From contig NZ_BPMA01000006.1 of assembly GCF_026005215.1 (NCBI RefSeq), positions 1 through 49,670 of the forward strand: a DNA stretch of 49,670 bases, read 5' to 3'. Below the pieces are notes generated by a model. That model ran no database searches. It saw nothing but the letters and a program-made list of their open reading frames with translations, and was not told where the DNA came from. Of this stretch, positions 17,931 through 25,448 are shown in pieces. Origin of the DNA: Capnocytophaga catalasegens. Lineage in GTDB: Bacteria > Bacteroidota > Bacteroidia > Flavobacteriales > Flavobacteriaceae. Within the stretch, counting starts at the first letter, position 1. Each line of letters opens with the position of its first letter. The translations under genes and the position numbers were made by a program.

Positions 17931-18785
17931 ATGACCAAGAAAAGATTTTTTTTACTTTTTTTACCATTTTTCGTTTCGTGTGGATATTTTTCAGAAAAGA
18001 AAAACTCCGAGCAACAAGAAGCTGTTAAAGATACGTTGCAAAATGTATTTTCAGAAGGAGATTTAGAAGAAAGTATTGAAAATCAAGATGAAATAGAAAA
18101 TCAAAAGGAGATTGAAATTTTCAAAAATGAGTTTGAAGTTTCAGAAACAGAAAATGTTCGATACAAAATTCATCTTGAAAAAACAGATTCAATTACATTT
18201 TTCAAAATAAAACAAGGTATCCCGATACCTGAAAAAATTGAAAAAATTACAGATTTTGCTGATGCTAAAAAATATTTGAAAGGAATTGTAGAGTTTGGTA
18301 TAACAGAAACTTTTGGCGATGGAGAAAGTGTTTTTTATCCAGAAGTTCCAAAAATAATACACGCTCGCAATAGAAAAAAAATTGAAAATAAAGATCCTGA
18401 TGCTTTTTTTGTTGCCTATTTCCCTTCAGAAGATATTTTGGTTTGTGAAGGAGGGCATGCAACAGATGTTAGTTTTGACCTGAAAGATGGAAGAGAAACT
18501 GAGCAAACGGGCAATCCTGATTATTTTGTATATTCGCCAGATAAAACTTTACGTTTCAATGGTTGGTTTGGAGGGCAAGAATGCTCTACTCTTTTCATTC
18601 AGAAGAAATTAGCAGAGAGTTTTGAAATGATAGTTTCCTTAGATGTTATTTTTGAAGAAGCAACTAAGCAGTGGCTTTGTAACATTGGAACATCTTTCTG
18701 GGCAAATAACGAAATATTTTATTTTCAAAGGGTTAATATGGGACATAAAAATCAGTATTTTAAACTCACTTTAAAAGAAATTTAA
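17931..18785 (+). CDS. Uncharacterised lipoprotein
   Basis: 284 residues. The N-terminus MTKKRFFLLFLPFFVSC is a short lipoprotein signal with the lipidated Cys at 17. A Glu/Asn-rich low-complexity linker (about 25-60) and then a globular domain with FGITETFGDGES and RFNGWFGGQECSTLFIQKKL follow. No family is recognised. It starts 4 bases after prs, so it is probably on the prs transcript, and it ends 24 bases before rplY. Confidence 0.75.
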   Translation: MTKKRFFLLFLPFFVSCGYFSEKKNSEQQEAVKDTLQNVFSEGDLEESIENQDEIENQKEIEIFKNEFEVSETENVRYKIHLEKTDSITFFKIKQGIPIPEKIEKITDFADAKKYLKGIVEFGITETFGDGESVFYPEVPKIIHARNRKKIENKDPDAFFVAYFPSEDILVCEGGHATDVSFDLKDGRETEQTGNPDYFVYSPDKTLRFNGWFGGQECSTLFIQKKLAESFEMIVSLDVIFEEATKQWLCNIGTSFWANNEIFYFQRVNMGHKNQYFKLTLKEI

Positions 18786-18809
18786 ACGTAAATTATTAAT
18801 TTTTTATAT

Positions 18810-19415
18810 ATGCAATCAATTACAATCGTAGGTTCTCAAAGAGAAAGCGTGGGCAAAGCAGCAAGCAAAGCCTTACGTAATGCTGGACAGGTACCTTGCG
18901 TTTTATACGGAGGAGATAACGCAATACACTTTTCGGCAGAAGAAAAAGCATTCAAAAACTTAGTGTATACTCCCAATGTATATACTGCAACGATTGAACT
19001 TGCAGGTAAAACGTACAATGCTATCTTGCAAGACATTCAGTTTGACCCCGTTACGGACAAAATTCTTCACATTGATTTTTATCAGTTACATGCTGATAAA
19101 GAAATTACATTAGAAGTACCAATCCGTATCGAAGGAAATTCACCAGGAATTATGGCCGGAGGAACAATTCGTGTGGTGAATCGTAAGTTGAAAGTAAGAG
19201 CACTTCCTGCTAATTTGCCTGATTTTGTTCCGATTGATATCTCTTGGATGGAAATGGGTAATAAGTTCTATGTAACTCGAATAGAAACTAAGAATTATAA
19301 AATTATGCATCCCGACAATACGGTTGTTTGTCAAGTAAGAATTTCTCGTGCTGCGATGAAAGCTGCGCAAGAAGCTGCAAAAGCCGAAAAAGGAACTGCA
19401 AAGAAAAAGAAATAA
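18810..19415 (+). CDS. rplY: 50S ribosomal protein L25 (CTC form)
   Basis: 201 residues: an N-terminal L25 domain that binds 5S rRNA (residues 1-95) joined to a C-terminal CTC beta domain ([21 protein letters not shown]), with an Ala/Lys-rich tail. The length and order match the long general-stress CTC form found in Bacteroidetes. It follows prs and a lipoprotein gene, and the prs-rplY pairing is widely conserved. A clear terminator follows. Confidence 0.96.
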   Translation: MQSITIVGSQRESVGKAASKALRNAGQVPCVLYGGDNAIHFSAEEKAFKNLVYTPNVYTATIELAGKTYNAILQDIQFDPVTDKILHIDFYQLHADKEITLEVPIRIEGNSPGIMAGGTIRVVNRKLKVRALPANLPDFVPIDISWMEMGNKFYVTRIETKNYKIMHPDNTVVCQVRISRAAMKAAQEAAKAEKGTAKKKK

Positions 19416-19442
19416 AGTTTTTGTTATTCCTTTATTTTAACG

Positions 19443-19470
19443 AAATCCGCTCGTATAAAGCGGATTTTGT
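19443..19470 (+). terminator. rplY terminator
   Basis: Stem AAATCCGCT / AGCGGATTT with loop CGTATAA, followed by a T-rich stretch. Confidence 0.8.
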
Positions 19471-19495
19471 TGCTTTCTAAAAAAATATACATTTG
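19466..19495 (+). promoter_or_regulatory. Promoter of the 19522 lipoprotein
   Basis: TTTG at 19466-19469, an 18-base spacer, then TACATTTG at 19488-19495. This fits the Bacteroidetes -33/-7 consensus and slightly overlaps the rplY terminator. Confidence 0.65.
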
Positions 19496-19521
19496 CACAG
19501 ATAATAAAAACCCTTTTTGAT

Positions 19522-19959
19522 ATGAAACAAATTTTTATTTTTACAATGATTTTGGCAGGAATAGTAACTTCTTGCGGGAAAAATGATGATTCTTCTTCGA
19601 CTAATTCAGCGGGTACTTATACCGTAAAGGCAACGATAACAAACGGCGGTGTGCTTTACGGAGGAACTATCTACATAGATACCGAATTGGGTAGTGATAA
19701 ATCACGTGATTATTCTGTTTTTACAGACGAACATATGAAGAGTATGATTAGCAAAACAGAATGGGAAGGCAGTTATGATGTTAAAAAATCTATCTCGGTA
19801 CAGATTAACGCTCGGACAATGGGGAGTAATACTTTGACAGAAAACTCTGTTCTGAGAGTTACTATCCTCAAAGATGGAAAAGAAATAACAGCTGGCGAGC
19901 AAAAAGGAATTGGCGATGCAACTGGGGTAGTAGCAGGAACAAACATTATTTTACCATAA
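19522..19959 (+). CDS. Small surface lipoprotein with CGKNDD motif
   Basis: 145 residues. Signal MKQIFIFTMILAGIVTSC, with the lipid Cys at about 18 followed directly by GKNDD. In Capnocytophaga, a Lys and acidic residues directly after the lipid Cys direct lipoproteins to the cell surface, so surface exposure is inferred. The rest is a predicted beta-rich domain (TYTVKATITNGGVLYGGTIY) with no recognised family. The N-terminus closely resembles the lipoprotein at 22292, on the other side of mnmG. Confidence 0.8.
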   Translation: MKQIFIFTMILAGIVTSCGKNDDSSSTNSAGTYTVKATITNGGVLYGGTIYIDTELGSDKSRDYSVFTDEHMKSMISKTEWEGSYDVKKSISVQINARTMGSNTLTENSVLRVTILKDGKEITAGEQKGIGDATGVVAGTNIILP

Positions 19960-19980
19960 CTCAGAATTTAGTGTATAGGT

Positions 19981-20055
19981 CAAAACTTTTAAAGTTTTGG
20001 GATTAGGTTGTTAGTTTTTTTTAATCTTAATCCCTAACTCCTATTCCCTAATAAC
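19981..20055. repeat. Inverted repeats between lipoprotein and mnmG
   Basis: CAAAACTTTTAAAGTTTTG (19981-19999) is a perfect palindrome, and a second pair GGGATTA / TAATCCC brackets a T run. The first can terminate the lipoprotein transcript. Confidence 0.5.
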
Positions 20056-20061
20056 TAAATT

Positions 20062-21933
20062 ATGTTTACACAAAAATACGATGTTATTGTAGTGGGTGGT
20101 GGACACGCAGGAGCCGAAGCAGCGGCGGCGGCGGTCAATATGGGAGCAAAAACCTTGCTCATTACAATGCAATTGCAAAATATCGCACAGATGTCGTGCA
20201 ACCCAGCGGTAGGAGGTATCGCCAAGGGACAAATCGTGCGTGAGATTGATGCTTTGGGCGGATATACAGGCATCATCACCGACAAAACGGCCATTCAGTT
20301 CAAAATGCTCAACCAGTCCAAAGGGCCAGCGATGTGGAGTCCTCGAGCTCAGTCTGACCGAATGCGATTTGCCGAAGAATGGCGTCTGCAACTCGAACGA
20401 TTGCCTAATCTCGACTTCTATCAGGATATGGTTTCCGACCTAATCATCGAAAATCATCAGGTAAAAGGCGTAAAAACTTCTTTGGGAACTCCTATTTATT
20501 CCAAAACCGTGATTCTTACTAACGGAACATTTCTGAATGGAGTTATTCATATTGGAATGAAGCAGTTAGGAGGAGGAAGAGCGGGTGAAAAGGCTTCCAA
20601 AGGCATTACCGAATGCTTGGTTTCTTACGGATTTGAAGCAGGAAGAATGAAAACAGGAACACCTCCGCGAGTGGATAGCCGTTCGCTTGATTATTCCAAA
20701 ATGATTCCGCAACCTGGTGATGAAAATCCAGAGAAATTTTCCTTTTCGGAAGAAACACAACCGCTTAAAAATCAGAAGGATTGCCATATGACCTACACCA
20801 GTGAGGAGGTACACGACCTGCTCCGTACAGGATTTGACCGCTCACCGATGTTCAATGGGGCAATTCAGGGCGTGGGGCCACGTTATTGTCCTTCAATTGA
20901 GGATAAAATCAACCGATTTGCCGACAAAGACCGCCATCAAATTTTTGTAGAACCCGAAGGTTGGAACACGGTGGAGGTGTATGTAAATGGATTTTCAACA
21001 TCGCTTCCAGAAGAGGTTCAGTTTGAGGCACTTCGTAAGGTGGAAGGCTTTGAGAATGTGAAATTCTTCCGACCAGGGTATGCCATTGAGTATGATTATT
21101 TTCCGCCAACGCAGCTCAAACATACGTTGGAGACAAAACTTGTTGAAAATCTGTATTTTGCAGGACAAATCAACGGAACAACGGGCTATGAAGAGGCTGC
21201 CGCACAAGGAATTATGGCAGGAATTAACGCTGTGCAGAAAATTCGTGAGCAAGAGCCTTTCATTCTGAAACGAAACGAGGCTTACATTGGTGTTTTGATT
21301 GACGATTTGATTACCAAAGGAACGGAAGAACCTTACCGAATGTTCACTTCCCGAGCGGAATATCGTACCCTTTTGCGACAAGACAACGCCGATGCACGAC
21401 TTACGCCTCTTGGTTTTTCATTGGGATTGGCATCACAAAAAAGAATGGACATTTTGGAAAAAAAACAAGCAAAAACGAATGCTTTTGTGGAGTTTTTCAA
21501 GGAAACGAGCATCAAACCCGAAGAAGCGAACCCAATTTTGGAAAAATACGATTCGTCTCCAATGAAACAAGGCGACAAAATGTTCAAAGTGCTTTCGCGT
21601 CCAAACATTACCATTGCCGATTTGCAACAATTGGAGAGCGTAAAATCATTCGTGGAAACCAATGAAATCGATAAAGAAGTCATCGAACAAACGGAAATCG
21701 AGGTAAAATACGCAGGATACATTGAAAAAGAAAAGAACAATGCCGACAAACTTAACCGCTTGGAAGACATTCGCATACCTGAAAATTTCAATTACGACAA
21801 GCTGACCTCTATTTCGTTTGAATCTCGCGAAAAGTTGAAAAAAATTCGTCCGACAACACTCTCACAAGCCTCGCGTATCAGCGGCGTTTCCCCAGCAGAT
21901 ATTAGTATTTTGCTAGTGTATATGGGGAGGTAG
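20062..21933 (+). CDS. mnmG: tRNA uridine-5-carboxymethylaminomethyl enzyme MnmG
   Basis: FAD- and NADH-dependent subunit that, with MnmE, modifies the wobble uridine of several tRNAs. 623 residues, full length. FAD-binding VVGGGHAGAEAA (about 9-20), the CNPAVGGIAKG signature (about 47-57), GTPPRVDSRS near 207-216, GQINGTTGYEEAAAQG near 370-385 and a helical C-terminus ending ADISILLVYMGR are present. The gene is much richer in GC than its surroundings (the line at 20101 is about 60 percent GC). Two extra copies of its 3' end lie downstream at 22801-22836 and 23432-23557, so it is likely an imported allele. Confidence 0.97.
   Translation: MFTQKYDVIVVGGGHAGAEAAAAAVNMGAKTLLITMQLQNIAQMSCNPAVGGIAKGQIVREIDALGGYTGIITDKTAIQFKMLNQSKGPAMWSPRAQSDRMRFAEEWRLQLERLPNLDFYQDMVSDLIIENHQVKGVKTSLGTPIYSKTVILTNGTFLNGVIHIGMKQLGGGRAGEKASKGITECLVSYGFEAGRMKTGTPPRVDSRSLDYSKMIPQPGDENPEKFSFSEETQPLKNQKDCHMTYTSEEVHDLLRTGFDRSPMFNGAIQGVGPRYCPSIEDKINRFADKDRHQIFVEPEGWNTVEVYVNGFSTSLPEEVQFEALRKVEGFENVKFFRPGYAIEYDYFPPTQLKHTLETKLVENLYFAGQINGTTGYEEAAAQGIMAGINAVQKIREQEPFILKRNEAYIGVLIDDLITKGTEEPYRMFTSRAEYRTLLRQDNADARLTPLGFSLGLASQKRMDILEKKQAKTNAFVEFFKETSIKPEEANPILEKYDSSPMKQGDKMFKVLSRPNITIADLQQLESVKSFVETNEIDKEVIEQTEIEVKYAGYIEKEKNNADKLNRLEDIRIPENFNYDKLTSISFESREKLKKIRPTTLSQASRISGVSPADISILLVYMGR
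21807..21933 (+). repeat. mnmG 3' end, copy 1 (live gene)
   Basis: Reference copy of a triplicated gene tail. The final 36 bases are almost the same as 22801-22836, and the whole 127 bases align with 23432-23557. Confidence 0.85.
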
Positions 21934-21956
21934 CACCGATAGGCGATGAATTGTAG

Positions 21957-21976
21957 GGAAAAGATATATCTTTTCC
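21957..21976. repeat. 20-nt palindrome after mnmG
   Basis: GGAAAAGATATATCTTTTCC is perfectly self-complementary and lies 23 bases after the mnmG stop. It may end the mnmG transcript or act as an operator for the promoter that follows. Confidence 0.5.
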
Positions 21977-21994
21977 GTTGAGTTGAAGTAAAAT

Positions 21995-22025
21995 TTTGAT
22001 TATCAAATTTATTTTTCTACTTTTG
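21995..22025 (+). promoter_or_regulatory. Consensus promoter of the structured RNA
   Basis: TTTG (21995-21998), exactly 19 bases, then TACTTTTG (22018-22025). This is an ideal Bacteroidetes promoter; transcription would begin near 22031. The next coding start is more than 260 bases away. Confidence 0.8.
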
Positions 22026-22030
22026 CCTTG

Positions 22031-22240
22031 AAATATTGGTCAATATTATAATATCAAAAGCGTTAGCTTGTTATTCTACCATAAAAGAGAATCTGGTAAA
22101 TTCAATCAACGAAACGTGGAATAAGTAAGCCGAGACGCTCACGCCGTATAGCGTGGACTTTTTCTCCTTATTTATATGTTTCGTAGCTTTACCAGAGGCT
22201 TCTTTTGTGAATAAATAAGAGTTAGGCCTCACGCTTTTTT
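22031..22240 (+). ncRNA. Candidate structured RNA of about 200 nt, 6S-like rod
   Basis: Nested complementary segments form one long rod: AAAAGCG 22056-22062 with CGCTTTT 22232-22238; TTATTC 22071-22076 with GAATAA 22209-22214; AAGAGAA 22085-22091 with 22200-22206; TCTGGTAAA 22092-22100 with TTTACCAGA 22188-22196; CGAAAC 22110-22115 with GTTTCG 22178-22183; ATAAGTAAG 22121-22129 with CTTATTTAT 22167-22175; and an apical hairpin CACGC-CGTATA-GCGTG 22140-22155. It has an ideal promoter upstream and a T tract at its end. There is no open frame of note. The size and rod shape with internal bubbles suggest a 6S-type RNA that mimics an open promoter, or another family such as flavo-1; neither is proven. 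Confidence 0.65.
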
Positions 22241-22291
22241 TATTTTAGTAACTTCACTTTGAGGCTGAGTGAATTAAAACTTTATAAAACA

Positions 22292-22726
22292 ATGAAAAAT
22301 ATTTTAAAATTGGCTTTGGTAACTGTGAGTATGTTGGTGGTTTCTTGTGGGAAAAATGATGATACCCCAACAGAAAATGCTCGTATTCTAGGTACTTGGA
22401 AACGTGTTAAAACAGAAGATGTAAAAGACGGAAAAAGAGTTAATCCACGAGATGTAAAAGATGATGATTGTAGCAAATACGTTTTTACCAATAAAACATT
22501 AACTAATTATTATCCAAGGGAAGAAGATAATAAATGTGTTACAGAGGAAAAGCCTTACAGAATAAAAAATGGAAGAATCTATTACAAGGAATATAACGAT
22601 GAAAAAGGCAAGTATGAAGATAATGATTTTCAATTCAATTTCATAGACGATGATACATTTGAAGAAATTGAAAATAATTCTAACGGAGCAGATGGAAGAG
22701 TAGATATATACAAGTGCGTTAAATAG
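22292..22726 (+). CDS. Small surface lipoprotein, lipocalin-like
   Basis: About 144 residues from ATG 22292; an upstream in-frame TTG at 22259 adds residues before the signal and is rejected. Signal MKNILKLALVTVSMLVVSC, then GKNDD directly after the lipid Cys, as in the lipoprotein at 19522. The body starts with a lipocalin-like ILGTWKRVKTEDV motif and has many charged residues and a pair of Cys residues. It is probably surface-exposed. It lies between two copies of the mnmG 3' end and so looks like acquired cargo. Confidence 0.78.
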   Translation: MKNILKLALVTVSMLVVSCGKNDDTPTENARILGTWKRVKTEDVKDGKRVNPRDVKDDDCSKYVFTNKTLTNYYPREEDNKCVTEEKPYRIKNGRIYYKEYNDEKGKYEDNDFQFNFIDDDTFEEIENNSNGADGRVDIYKCVK

Positions 22727-22747
22727 TTCGCTTATACTAAAATCATA

Positions 22748-22781
22748 AAAAAGATTATTGGTTAATTCCGATAATCTTTTT
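22748..22781 (+). terminator. Terminator of the 22292 lipoprotein
   Basis: Stem AAAAAGATTATTGG / CCGATAATCTTTTT with loop TTAATT, ending in a T run. Confidence 0.8.
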
Positions 22782-22800
22782 AGTTTTGTATTCATCAATC

Positions 22801-22836
22801 GATACCAGTATTTTGCTAGTGTATATGGGGAGGTAA
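22801..22836 (+). pseudogene. mnmG 3' end, copy 2
   Basis: 36 bases encoding DTSILLVYMGR and stop, identical to the live mnmG end at 33 of 36 positions. It stands alone, with no upstream coding continuity. Confidence 0.85.
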
Positions 22837-23045
22837 TTATTCTTTATTACCATAAAATGAGAAAATTTGCTACAATATAAAAGTTATGGAAATAGATAAG
22901 ATTCATCTTTCCTTCTGCTTTTAACTATACATTGGTATACTTTTATATATTTAAAATTTCGGATACAAAAATATTCTTTTCTCAAAGGGAATGTTTTATG
23001 AAATTTGTATATTTGCAATCTAAAATGTATAAAATAGCATAAATT

Positions 23046-23423
23046 ATGAATAGTATAGGCTTAAATCTTCGTAGAATACGAGAGCAAAAAGGACTTTCAC
23101 AAGAATATTTAGCAGATAGATTAGATATTAGTCAAGCGTCATATGCACGATTAGAAAATGAAGACACTAAGATAACAGTAGATAGACTTTTAAAAATTGC
23201 TGAAATTCTTGAAACTGAAGTTACTGATTTTTTTAACACGGCTAATCTTTCTATTCAAACACAAAACAATCACGATAATTCATATGGATATATTCAAAAT
23301 TTGACTATTGATAATAAAGATATTACGGAAAAACTTATAAAATCTTTTGAGGCTCGTTTGAAAGAAAAAGATGAACAAATATCTTTTTTAAAAAATATAC
23401 TATCCAGAAATAATTTTTTATAA
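23046..23423 (+). CDS. XRE-family HTH regulator
   Basis: 125 residues. An N-terminal helix-turn-helix (IGLNLRRIREQKGLSQEYLADRLDISQASYARLE, about 4-38, shown here in parts: LRRIREQKGLSQEYLA and SQASYARLE) is followed by a linker and a C-terminal coiled-coil-like tail (KLIKSFEARLKEKDEQ). It is likely a dimeric repressor or regulator of unknown targets. The gene is intact, with TATATTTG upstream. It is flanked on both sides by partial copies of the mnmG 3' end, marking it as a second acquired module. Confidence 0.82.
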   Translation: MNSIGLNLRRIREQKGLSQEYLADRLDISQASYARLENEDTKITVDRLLKIAEILETEVTDFFNTANLSIQTQNNHDNSYGYIQNLTIDNKDITEKLIKSFEARLKEKDEQISFLKNILSRNNFL

Positions 23424-23431
23424 AATATATG

Positions 23432-23557
23432 CTCTGAATTATTGGAAAATCGTGAAAAGCTGAAGAAAATCTGCTTGAAACTCTTTCACAGGTCTCTTAC
23501 ATCAGTAACGTTTTTCTCGCAGATATTAGTATTTTGTTGGTTTATATGGGTCGGTAG
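23432..23557 (+). pseudogene. mnmG 3' end, copy 3 (diverged)
   Basis: 126 bases that align along their whole length with mnmG 21807-21933, with one net base lost and many synonymous-looking changes; the last 39 bases encode ADISILLVYMGR and stop. It is poorer in GC than the live mnmG end. It is probably the resident tail left from the original mnmG. Confidence 0.85.
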
Positions 23558-23605
23558 ATGCCAGCGGCACAGGCAATTTATTTATAATAGTTAATCAAAA
23601 AAACA

Positions 23606-24309
23606 ATGAAAAACCTAAAACAAATTGATTTTAAGGAGGTTAAGCATTTAATCATAGAAAGTAGCTTTTATTATACATATCAAGATATGCCTTATTTGTT
23701 ATACGAAGGTGACTGCATTTTAGACAAACCTTTTGATTTGGACAATGCTGATTTTCAGGATTTTGCTGCTATTATTATTACGGGTGATTTAACGGCAACT
23801 CAAATTTATAATAGCGAAACTGATGCTTTGTGCGGACTTATCGTTTTTGGGAAATTTGACAGCTCAAAATATACGTGGTTGGCGGACAAGAGATTTTTGT
23901 TAGCAAAAACTTGAATGTAACCGAACTTTATTGAGGAGATTATAATCACGGCGAATTGGTTGTGCAAGGCGAAATCAACATAAATGTATTTATTGCCACA
24001 GATTATTCTTATGATTATAAGCGTTTTCAGGCACAAGACCGTGTGAAAATCAACTATTATTTATGCGATGAAAAAGACGATTCCGATGCCAAAGAAGAGG
24101 GCGAACTGATTAAAAAACTATTTGAAAAAAAGTGTATTTACACAGAATCGGACGAAATTTACAGCTGGGGCAATTGGCTGAATAACGATGTGATATTCAG
24201 TAGATTGTCTAAAAACAAATCAGTTTTATTGCCTGATGAAAAAATCAAAAAGAATTTTGAAGAAGTGGCAAAAACTTGGCTTTTTCCGAATTTTGGAATT
24301 AGTAATTAA
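23606..24309 (+). pseudogene. Broken repeat-rich protein (possible beta-helix)
   Basis: The first part (MKNLKQIDFKEVKHLIIESS to about 23880) runs out of frame; the next part, GGQEIFVSKNLNVTELY, continues in a shifted frame, meets a TGA at 23934-23936 where Trp is expected, and resumes as GDYNHGELVVQGEININVF to 24309. Short repeated turns such as IIITGDLTATQIYN and ELVVQGEININ suggest a right-handed beta-helix or polymer-forming type fold. Function unknown. Its stop codon lies inside the left end of the IS1-type element, so the 3' end may be truncated by that insertion. Confidence 0.6.
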
Positions 24310-24984
24310 GTATAGTTAATTCATTATTTAGCTTAAGCATTAATAAATTTAGACTGTAAATCATCATTTTTAAACCCTTTGTATAGCATTTGGTTTTTCT
24401 TCTAAATCGGGATAAATAATGCCGAGTTCTGCTGTTGTAACTCTCAACCGTATAAGTTTCCGATTTGTTTTGTAGATGCTTTTCAACAGGAATAAATTCT
24501 TTGTAACTTTTCCAATAATCCGTACAATACACCTTTGTTTCTACTTCTTTTATTCTTTCCCAAAACTTTAATCCCGTTTCTGTTGCTCGATTCCCAACAA
24601 CAAAATCAAGGTATCGTTTTCCCTCTCTATCAACTGCAATCCAGACCCAACAGGAGTTTTTTTTGACTGTACATAACTGTGCAATTCGTCTATTTCCACT
24701 ACCGAAACAGGTTTTTCATTCTTTATTTCTTCCAATTGACTGCCGTATTTTTTTATTCAATTCATTACCGCTACGTGACTTACGCCCAGAATTCTTCCAA
24801 TAGAATGAAAACTCAATCCTTCCAAATACATCATCAAACCAAGTCTTCGTTCTGAGGGAAGTTTGGCAGTGGATTTATGGGTAACGGTATAATTCCTTCC
24901 ACAATCTTTGCATTTATATCTCTGAACACCTTTGATAATTCCATTTTTTATTTTGTTTTTGCTTTTACATTTTGAACAATCCAT
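24299..24984 (-). pseudogene. IS1-family transposase, nonsense and frameshift
   Basis: The N-terminal part (MDCSKCKSKNKIKNGI, then RYKCKDCGRNYTV) is the InsA-like zinc-finger and HTH domain. At 24757-24759 a TGA replaces the Trp expected before IKKYG. The frame then runs to an A8 run (T8 on the plus strand, 24657-24664), where a -1 shift is needed to enter the DDE domain (WVWIAVDREGKRYLDFVVG, VYCTDYWKSY, SYNSRTRHYLSRFRRKT). The second lesion could be a programmed slip site, as known for IS1, but the TGA makes this copy inactive. Confidence 0.8.
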
Positions 24985-25028
24985 ATCTTATTTTTTTGAC
25001 AAAGATACAAAAACTATGTTTAATTACC
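24301..25028 (-). mobile_element. IS1-type insertion sequence, decayed
   Basis: About 728 bp, the normal IS1 length. The ends form an imperfect inverted repeat: GTAATTAAGTATAGTT at 24302-24317 and AACTATGTTTAATTAC at 25012-25027 (14 of 16 complementary). It carries one transposase gene in pieces. No convincing target duplication is seen on the flanks. Confidence 0.75.
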
Positions 25029-25448
25029 AAAGCCGCTTTTCGTTTAAGATTTATATTTATCTACAATAATATAGTAAAATAACCCAAATTCATTCTGCAG
25101 TATGACAAAAATGTAAATGTCATTTTTGTTTAAATTTATCAATTTATAAAAATAAAAGATATTATTTGAGTGTTTTCATTTTTTAATTGACTTTGACAAA
25201 GTATAGTATTGTCTTTAAATTTCATTGCAAAATGTCATTTTTGGAAAATAATTATAGTACCTTTGTGTTTTTGTTCCGTTTAGTAAGCGTTTGTACTGGG
25301 TTGGTACTGAAATTTTCCTAGAACAAAGTATTATAATGTCAAAATAAATTTTATCTATATATTTATAACATATATATATTGAAAAAATACTTGCTAATTT
25401 GATAATAAATAGTAATTTTGCCGAAAAACTGATTTTTATCATAAACTG
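25029..25448. other. Intergenic region before the suf operon
   Basis: AT-rich. It contains a TACCTTTG box at 25258-25265, followed by a short stretch with complementary TTTGTTC / GAACAAA segments around GTACTGGGTTGGTAC, and the sufA promoter near the right end. A small RNA from 25258 is conceivable but weakly supported. Confidence 0.4.
25390..25420 (+). promoter_or_regulatory. Promoter of the suf operon
   Basis: CTTG at 25390-25393, 19 bases, then TAATTTTG at 25413-25420. The sufA start is 29 bases downstream. Confidence 0.75.

Larger units (their letters stand above)
22727..23045. other. Gap between lipoprotein and XRE gene
   Basis: Contains the lipoprotein terminator (22748-22781), mnmG tail copy 2 (22801-22836) and the likely promoter of the XRE gene (TATATTTG at 23008-23015). 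No other gene is seen. Confidence 0.6.

Noticed and set aside
25258-25360. Small RNA after the TACCTTTG box upstream of sufA
   Set aside because: Only a 7-bp closing stem is seen and the -33 element is missing, so support is too weak to call it.
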